Source: an uncultured Collinsella sp.
Lineage (GTDB): Bacteria; Actinomycetota; Coriobacteriia; Coriobacteriales; Coriobacteriaceae
Reading direction: 5' to 3'
NCBI GenBank assembly: GCA_900546115.1
Contig: URBQ01000002.1
Location: 29,574-93,573, forward strand
Length of the DNA: 64,000 nucleotides
Below the pieces are notes generated by a model. That model ran no database searches. It had not been told where the DNA came from and worked only from the letters and a program-made list of their open reading frames with translations. Positions 58,910 through 64,000 of this stretch are shown in pieces. The position numbers and the translations under genes were made by a program. The first letter of the stretch is position 1; each line of letters opens with the position of its first letter.

Positions 58910-60088
58910 ATGAACGTACTTGTTGTCAACGCCGGCAGCTCAAGCCTTAAATATCAGTTTTTGGATACCGATACCCGCGAGGTTTTCGCCAAAGGCAACT
59001 GCGAGCGTATCGGATCGGACATGGGCATCTTTGGCCACTCCGAGAACGGTGGCGCCAAGCAGACCGAGGAGGTCCCCTTTCCCGATCATCGCTGTGCCAT
59101 TGCACGCGTGCTCGAGGAGCTCGAGAAGACCGACTTTACAATTGATGGCATTGGGCATCGCATCGTTCAGGGCGGCTGGCACTTCGATGATTCCGCGGTC
59201 GTCGACGACGAGGTCATGGCCAAGATCCTCGAGGTGGCACCGCTTGCCCCGCTGCACAACTACGGCGAGGCGGCGGCGATTGAGTATTGTCGCGAGAAGT
59301 ATCCGGAGCTGCCCAACGTGGCCGTCTTCGACACCTCGTTCCACATGACCATGCCCGAGGTTGCCTACACCTACGCTCTGCCCAAGGACGTGTGCGACAA
59401 GTATCACGTGCGCAAGTACGGAGCCCACGGTACGAGCCACCGCTATGAGTGGATGATGGCCAAGGAGATCCTGGGCTCGTGCTGCCACCGTCTGCTTTCG
59501 TGCCATCTGGGCAACGGTGCTTCGCTCGCCGCCATCGAGGACGGCGTGTGCCGCGACACCACGATGGGCCTCACGCCGCTCGACGGCCTGATGATGGGAA
59601 CCCGCTGCGGCTCCATCGACCCGGCTACCGTGTGCTACCTGCAGCGCGAGGGCGGCTACAGCTACCAGGAAGTCGATGACATGATGAACAGGCAGTCTGG
59701 CCTGCTTGCCATCTCGGGTATCTCCAACGACGCCCGCGACATCCGTACGCGCGCCTCCGAGGGCGACGAGCGCTGCCTGCTCGCCTTCGATATGTTCGCC
59801 TATAAGGCTATGCAGCAGGCTGGTTCCATGATCGCCTCTATGGCGGGCGTCGATACCATCACCTTTACCGCCGGCATCGGCGAGAACGACTGGTCGATCC
59901 GCAAGGCCTTCTGCGACTGCTTTGAGTGGCTGGGCGTGCGCATCGACAACAACAAGAACCGCGAGGCCGTGGGCAACGGCCCGCAGGTCATCAGCGCCGC
60001 CGGTTCCGCTGTCACGGTCATGGTCATCCCTACCGATGAGGAATACATGATCGCCCACGACGTCGAGCGCCTGACCAAGAACAACTAA
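58910..60088 (+). CDS. ackA: Acetate kinase (copy 2)
   Basis: 392-aa second acetate kinase (NAGSSSLKYQFLD start, MGLTPLDGLMMGTRCGSIDP, TAGIGENDWSIR). Overall it has diverged from copy 1, yet a stretch of about 60 bases encoding RCGSIDPATVCYLQREGGY is identical in DNA, a sign of gene conversion. A promoter region is likely in the 111 bases after the first terminator. It may be expressed under other conditions or prefer another acyl phosphate. AAAGGAG is the RBS of ATG 58910. Confidence 0.9.
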   Translation: MNVLVVNAGSSSLKYQFLDTDTREVFAKGNCERIGSDMGIFGHSENGGAKQTEEVPFPDHRCAIARVLEELEKTDFTIDGIGHRIVQGGWHFDDSAVVDDEVMAKILEVAPLAPLHNYGEAAAIEYCREKYPELPNVAVFDTSFHMTMPEVAYTYALPKDVCDKYHVRKYGAHGTSHRYEWMMAKEILGSCCHRLLSCHLGNGASLAAIEDGVCRDTTMGLTPLDGLMMGTRCGSIDPATVCYLQREGGYSYQEVDDMMNRQSGLLAISGISNDARDIRTRASEGDERCLLAFDMFAYKAMQQAGSMIASMAGVDTITFTAGIGENDWSIRKAFCDCFEWLGVRIDNNKNREAVGNGPQVISAAGSAVTVMVIPTDEEYMIAHDVERLTKNN

Positions 60089-60110
60089 CGCGCGCATTTG
60101 CAAGTAAACG

Positions 60111-60146
60111 AAAGGCCTCCAGAGCAACAGCTCCGGAGGCCTTTTT
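60111..60146 (+). terminator. Terminator of ackA copy 2
   Basis: AAAGGCCTCC and GGAGGCCTTT with a 14-base loop and a T run, 23 bases after the stop. Confidence 0.85.
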
Positions 60147-60281
60147 ACTAGCATACGGAAATTCCAGTCCCAAAGTGATCATCGCCGGCAACGCCTGCGC
60201 TTTCAGCAACGGCACCCATTCGTTCAGATCATCAGCCCCAGCTCGTAGCCAAGCCGCCGTCCACCCCAGATACCCTGACTG

Positions 60282-60443
60282 CTACGTAGCGGTAGAAGGC
60301 CATACGGGCTAACCCCTGAAAACATTCCGCAGACCAGAAACGCCCCCGTTCGTAGCTCCGGAGGAGCAGAACGGGGGCGTTTCATTGGTCGAGGACGTTT
60401 TCAGGGGTTAGCCCGTACGGCCTTCGGACGAGTACGTACGCTA
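60282..60443. repeat. Long two-level hairpin between ackA and pta
   Basis: An outer 18-base perfect stem (GGGCTAACCCCTGAAAAC at 60306-60323 with 60396-60413) extends outward through AAGGCC/GGCCTT to the pta stop. Inside is a second hairpin AAACGCCCCCGTTC / GAACGGGGGCGTTT (60338-60382), probably the pta terminator on the minus strand. The rest of this 350-base gap (60147-60281) has no gene. Confidence 0.7.
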
Positions 60444-61421
60444 CTCAGCCATCTGAGCCTGGACGGCGGTGATGGCCACGACACCCACGATGTCGTCGAC
60501 AGAGCAGCCGCGCGAAAGGTCGTTAACCGGCTTGGCGATGCCCTGCAGGATGGGGCCGTAGGCGTCGGCGCCGGCGAAGCGTTGGACCAGCTTGTAGCCG
60601 ATGTTACCGGCCTCGAGGTCGGGGAACACCAGCACGTTGGCCTTACCGGCGACGGAGGAGCCGGGAGCCTTGAGCTGGGCGACGGTGGGGACGATGGCGG
60701 CATCGAGCTGCAGGTCGCCGTCGATGGCGAGCTCGGGAGCCTTCTCGTGGCAGAACTTCACGGCCTCCTGGACCTTCTTGGCGACCTCGCCGCCGGCGGA
60801 GCCCATGGTGGAGTAGGAGAGCATGGCCACGTGCGGCTCAACGTTGCCCATGAAGGTGGACCAGGAGTGAGCGGAGGCGATGGCGATCTCGGAGAGCTCA
60901 TCGGAGGACGGGTTGATGTTGAGACCGCAGTCGGCGAAGATCAGCGTGCCGTCGGTGCCGAACTGCGGGGTGTCGGTGCACATAACGAAGAAGGCCGAGA
61001 CCAGCTTGGTGCCCGGGGCGGTCTTGAGGATCTGCAGCGCGGGGCGCAGCGTGTCGGCGGTGGAGTGGCAGGCGCCGGAGACCAGGCCGTCGGCGTCGCC
61101 CATCTTGACCATCATGGTGCCAAAGTAGGTAGCATCCATCACCTGGGCGCGAGCCTGTTCGATGGTGACGCCTTTCTTGGCGCGGAGCTCGGCAAACTTC
61201 TGCGCGTACTCCTCGTGCTTCTCGGCATTACGCGGGTCGATGACGGTAGCGCCGGGAACGTTGATCTCGTCGGGGTTGCCCAGGATGACGATCTTTGCCA
61301 GGCCCTCCTCGATGATCTTGTTTGCCGCGACGATGGTACGCGGATCCTCGCCCTCGGGCAGGACGATCGTCTTAAGGTCGGCCTTGGCGGCAGACTTCAT
61401 ACGGTTCAGGAAATCGCTCAT
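60441..61421 (-). CDS. pta: Phosphate acetyltransferase
   Basis: 326-aa Pta, interconverting acetyl-CoA and acetyl phosphate. Motifs are LPEGEDPRTIVAANKIIEEGLAKIVILGNP at the N-terminus, GMMVKMGDADGLVSGACHSTADTLRPALQI, and GSSVAGKANVLVFPDLEAGNIGYKLVQRF near the C-terminus. It is convergent with the two ackA genes, so the acetate branch is encoded in one block though not in one operon. RBS AAGGAG precedes the start. Confidence 0.92.
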   Translation of the reverse strand: MSDFLNRMKSAAKADLKTIVLPEGEDPRTIVAANKIIEEGLAKIVILGNPDEINVPGATVIDPRNAEKHEEYAQKFAELRAKKGVTIEQARAQVMDATYFGTMMVKMGDADGLVSGACHSTADTLRPALQILKTAPGTKLVSAFFVMCTDTPQFGTDGTLIFADCGLNINPSSDELSEIAIASAHSWSTFMGNVEPHVAMLSYSTMGSAGGEVAKKVQEAVKFCHEKAPELAIDGDLQLDAAIVPTVAQLKAPGSSVAGKANVLVFPDLEAGNIGYKLVQRFAGADAYGPILQGIAKPVNDLSRGCSVDDIVGVVAITAVQAQMAE

Positions 61422-61568
61422 GATACTCCTTACAAGCGTTTCGCTAAGCTCCAGGCCCTCGGCTGTACACGAATAAACCCGCTGCTAGTGGGTTTACCTT
61501 TCAATAATGTACGCCGCGGTGCTTGAGCTTTCCTTGTGTGGCAAGCTCATTATAGGACGCATTAGCGC

Positions 61569-61574
61569 TATAAT
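61569..61574 (+). promoter_or_regulatory. Candidate -10 box for glf
   Basis: TATAAT 80 bases before the glf start in the AT-rich gap between pta and glf; the matching -35 is weak (CTCATT region). Included as the best candidate promoter. Confidence 0.35.
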
Positions 61575-61653
61575 CGCTCTGATAAATATGTCTCGACGTA
61601 TGTTCGAGAAAAAGCCCAGTTAAAAAGCGTGTGGCTTTTGACAAGGAGTATCG

Positions 61654-62856
61654 ATGCAGATTACCTCAGGCCTGCCTGAAGGCTTTAATGCCGGTGCGTA
61701 CGACATGATCGTTGTCGGCGCCGGTTATGCCGGTGCCGTTTGCGCCCGCCGTCTTGCCGAAACTATCGGCTATCGTGTTGCCGTTTTGGAACGTCGCGGC
61801 CACATCGCGGGTAATGCCTACGACTGCACTGACGAGGCCGGAATCCTGGTCCACGAGTACGGTCCGCACATCTATCACACTTTTAATGAGCGCGTCCATA
61901 ACTTCCTGTCGCGCTTTACCAAGTGGACGGACTACCAGCACAAGGTGCTCGCCAACATCAACGGCACCCTCATGCCCGTACCCTTTAACCATGCGAGCCT
62001 CAAGCTCGCCTTTGGCGATGAGCGCGGCGAGGAGCTGTATCAGAAGCTCGTGGAGACCTTTGGCAAGGACGTCAAGGTGCCCATTATGGAGCTGCGCAAG
62101 AAGAACGACCCGGATCTTGCCGAGGTCGCCGATTATGTCTATGAGAACGTCTTTTTGCATTACACCATGAAGCAGTGGGGCCAGACGCCCGACCAGATCG
62201 ACCCCTCGATCACCGGCCGCGTTCCCGTCTTTGTGGGCGATGACGATCGCTACTTCCCGCAGGCTCCTTTCCAGGGCATGCCGCAGGACGGCTATACCGC
62301 GCTGTTCGAGCATATGCTCGATCACGATCTGATCGACGTATTCTGTGACGTAGACGCCCGTGACCTCTTTGAAATCGACGAGACCACCGTCAAGATCGAC
62401 GGCAAGGTCTATGGCGGCGAGATCGTCTACACCGGTCCGCTCGACGAGCTATTCAACCTCGACCTGGGCGCGCTGCCGTACCGCACGCTCGATATGAAGT
62501 TCGAGACGCTCGATATGGACCAGTTCCAGCCCGTGGGCACCGTCAACTACACCACGAGCGAGGACTATACGCGCATCACCGAGTTCAAGAACATGACTGG
62601 TCAGGTCCTGCCCGGCAAGACCACCATCATGAAGGAGTACTCCAAGGCCTATACGCCCGGCTCGGGCGAGACGCCGTACTACGCTATTCTGGAGCCCGAG
62701 AACCGTGAGCTCTATGAGCGCTACCTTGAGCGCGTCCAGAACCTGACGAACTTCCACCCGGTGGGTCGTCTGGCCGAGTATCGTTACTACGATATGGACG
62801 CCGTGACCAATTCTGCCCTCGATCTTTCGGATGAGATTATCGCCTGCCATGCATAA
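61654..62856 (+). CDS. glf: UDP-galactopyranose mutase
   Basis: 400-aa flavoenzyme making UDP-galactofuranose. It has the FAD-binding IVVGAGYAGAVCARRLAE (about residues 13-30), NDCTDEAGILVHEYGPHIYHTF, and a C-terminal GRLAEYRYYDMDAVT. Length and motifs are typical. AAGGAG precedes ATG 61654. It supplies sugar donor for a galactan or teichoic-like polymer, and is translationally coupled to the glycosyltransferase. Confidence 0.92.
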   Translation: MQITSGLPEGFNAGAYDMIVVGAGYAGAVCARRLAETIGYRVAVLERRGHIAGNAYDCTDEAGILVHEYGPHIYHTFNERVHNFLSRFTKWTDYQHKVLANINGTLMPVPFNHASLKLAFGDERGEELYQKLVETFGKDVKVPIMELRKKNDPDLAEVADYVYENVFLHYTMKQWGQTPDQIDPSITGRVPVFVGDDDRYFPQAPFQGMPQDGYTALFEHMLDHDLIDVFCDVDARDLFEIDETTVKIDGKVYGGEIVYTGPLDELFNLDLGALPYRTLDMKFETLDMDQFQPVGTVNYTTSEDYTRITEFKNMTGQVLPGKTTIMKEYSKAYTPGSGETPYYAILEPENRELYERYLERVQNLTNFHPVGRLAEYRYYDMDAVTNSALDLSDEIIACHA

Positions 62857-63880
62857 AGTCATAACATTCGGTATTCCCTCGTATAACGCCGCCAAGGATA
62901 TGGACCATTGCATCACCTCCATCTTGGAGGGGAGCAATTACGCCACCGATATCGAGATTATCGTGGTGGACGACGGCTCCAAGGACGAGACGGCCGCCAA
63001 GGCCGACGAGTGGGAGGCCCGTTATCCTGGAATCATCCGCGCGGTGCACCAGGAGAATGGCGGCCACGGTATCGCCGTCCTCTCGGGCCTGCGTGAGGCG
63101 CATGGTACGTACTATAAGGTCGTTGACTCGGACGACTGGCTCGACGGTGCGGCGCTTTCGACCATGCTGTCGATTCTGCGTGGCTTTGAGGAGCGCGACC
63201 AGCGCGTCGACCTGTTTATCTCGAACTACGTGTACGAGAAGGTTTACGAGGGCACGCATACCGCTATTGGCTACAAGTTTGCCCTGCCGCGCAAAAAGAT
63301 TTTCTCTTGGGACCAGATCGGACACTTCCGTCCCGATCAGAACCTGCTCATGCACAGCCTGTGCTATCGCACCGACGTACTGCGCGAGTCCAATCTGCCT
63401 ATGCCGGCACACACGTTCTACGTGGATAATATCTACGCATACGTGCCGCTGCCGCGCTGCAAGACCATGTACTACGCCGACATCGACCTCTATCGCTACT
63501 TTATCGGTCGCGAGGGCCAGAGCGTCAACGAGGCTACGATGGTCAAGCGCCTGGGTCAGCAGTTCCGCATAACGCGCATCATGATGGAATCGTTCCACCT
63601 GTACCAGGACGTTGAGTCCTCGCGTCTGCGTTCGTACATGATGGGCTACTTCACCATGATGATGGCTATTTGCTCGGTGCTCACCAAGCTTTCCGAGGAA
63701 GATTGTGCCGATGAGCGCCTGAAGACGCTGTGGAAGGACCTGAAGGAGTACGACGAGCGCATGTATCGTCGCGCTCGCTACGGCGTGGTCGGATTCTTTA
63801 CCAACCTGCATGGACGGGCCGGAGACAAAACCACACTCGGCCTATACCATCTTGCCTCAAAGATCTTCAAATTCAACTAG
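62849..63880 (+). CDS. Family 2 glycosyltransferase
   Basis: 343-aa GT2 enzyme: ITFGIPSYNAAKDMDHCITSIL start, EIIVVDDGSKDET, the DXD-like KVVDSDDWLDG and a C-terminal membrane-proximal part. It overlaps glf by 8 bases, so it probably adds galactofuranose or a related residue to a cell-surface glycan. The hairpin at 63944-63981 follows. The acceptor is not predictable. Confidence 0.85.
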   Translation: MHKVITFGIPSYNAAKDMDHCITSILEGSNYATDIEIIVVDDGSKDETAAKADEWEARYPGIIRAVHQENGGHGIAVLSGLREAHGTYYKVVDSDDWLDGAALSTMLSILRGFEERDQRVDLFISNYVYEKVYEGTHTAIGYKFALPRKKIFSWDQIGHFRPDQNLLMHSLCYRTDVLRESNLPMPAHTFYVDNIYAYVPLPRCKTMYYADIDLYRYFIGREGQSVNEATMVKRLGQQFRITRIMMESFHLYQDVESSRLRSYMMGYFTMMMAICSVLTKLSEEDCADERLKTLWKDLKEYDERMYRRARYGVVGFFTNLHGRAGDKTTLGLYHLASKIFKFN

Positions 63881-63943
63881 CTGCTGAGTAATCGCTGCTG
63901 ATAGGTTGACTGGGCCCCTTGGCCTTTAGTTTGATACAAGTTC

Positions 63944-63981
63944 CGCACGAGCCGGAAAGCACTTAATGTGCTTTCCGTGCG
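63944..63981. terminator. Hairpin at the right edge of the window
   Basis: CGCACG...CGGAAAGCAC-TTAAT-GTGCTTTCCG...TGCG, a long stem with a small bulge. It probably terminates the glf/glycosyltransferase operon, or belongs to the region beyond the window. Confidence 0.6.
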
Positions 63982-64000
63982 AGCAGGACTGTTCGCAGTA

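Overview
The window is about 64 kb of a GC-rich, gene-dense bacterial chromosome. I read it as a gut Coriobacteriia genome, most likely Collinsella. The signs are the high-GC codon use, the mixed-acid genes (L-lactate dehydrogenase, two acetate kinases, phosphotransacetylase), an ECF transporter with a fused ATPase, an LPXTG-type C69 dipeptidase and a D-aspartate-ligase/racemase pair. This is an inference from gene content; there is no rRNA or other marker here. No tRNA, rRNA, CRISPR array, IS element or phage module was recognised.

Layout. (1) 1-10.4 kb, + strand: a catabolic cluster with a YfcC-type carrier, a YtcJ-like amidohydrolase, FrlC-, FrlB- and FrlD-like Amadori-product enzymes, then after a hairpin a second PfkB kinase, a second amidohydrolase, YjbQ, a BtpA/SgcQ protein and an FGGY kinase. 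(2) 10.4-15.4 kb: tatD and tcdA, a probable type I toxin/antisense RNA locus, an sdpR-sdpI pair with a clear promoter/operator, and ettA. (3) 15.6-17.1 kb: an AT-rich pair, a Tat-exported probable cysteine peptidase and a lipoprotein. (4) 17.2-19.6 kb: two low-complexity surface or membrane genes, one broken by a frameshift. (5) 19.7-24.0 kb: an AT-rich island that looks like an undescribed RiPP cluster: a DUF2087 protein, an MFS exporter, a B12-binding radical SAM enzyme with PqqD-like C-terminal domains, and a 36-residue precursor-like peptide that is not obvious from gene length alone. (6) 24.1-31 kb: nadE, an aminotransferase, ldh, a DUF2974 hydrolase and a nucleoid-associated protein. (7) 31-36.6 kb: the lysine/DAP operon (lysA and dapA fused in frame, dapB, dapH) under a lysine riboswitch, with a divergent M20 deacetylase. 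(8) 36.6-43.9 kb: higBA, small membrane proteins, a Ser/Thr kinase, a secreted coiled-coil hydrolase, D-Asp ligase and racemase. (9) 44-47.5 kb: an ECF transporter whose TrpP-like S component lies behind a Trp-Trp-Trp leader peptide and attenuator. (10) 47.6-64 kb: C69 dipeptidase, lipid kinase, rnd, a zinc protease, xseAB, a HIT protein, a LysR/MFS pair, tandem ackA genes, pta, glf and a glycosyltransferase.

How the genes fit together. DapH, the class I aminotransferase at 26.3 kb and the M20 amidohydrolase at 35.4 kb could make up the acetylase branch of diaminopimelate synthesis, feeding DapA/DapB/LysA and the cell wall; the D-Asp ligase/racemase pair would add the peptidoglycan crossbridge. 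ldh, pta and the two ackA genes are the fermentative end of metabolism. Lysine and tryptophan supply are each under RNA-level control. Long imperfect hairpins with a shared apical repeat lie in two gene-end intergenic regions, and a third, unrelated long hairpin lies between ackA and pta.
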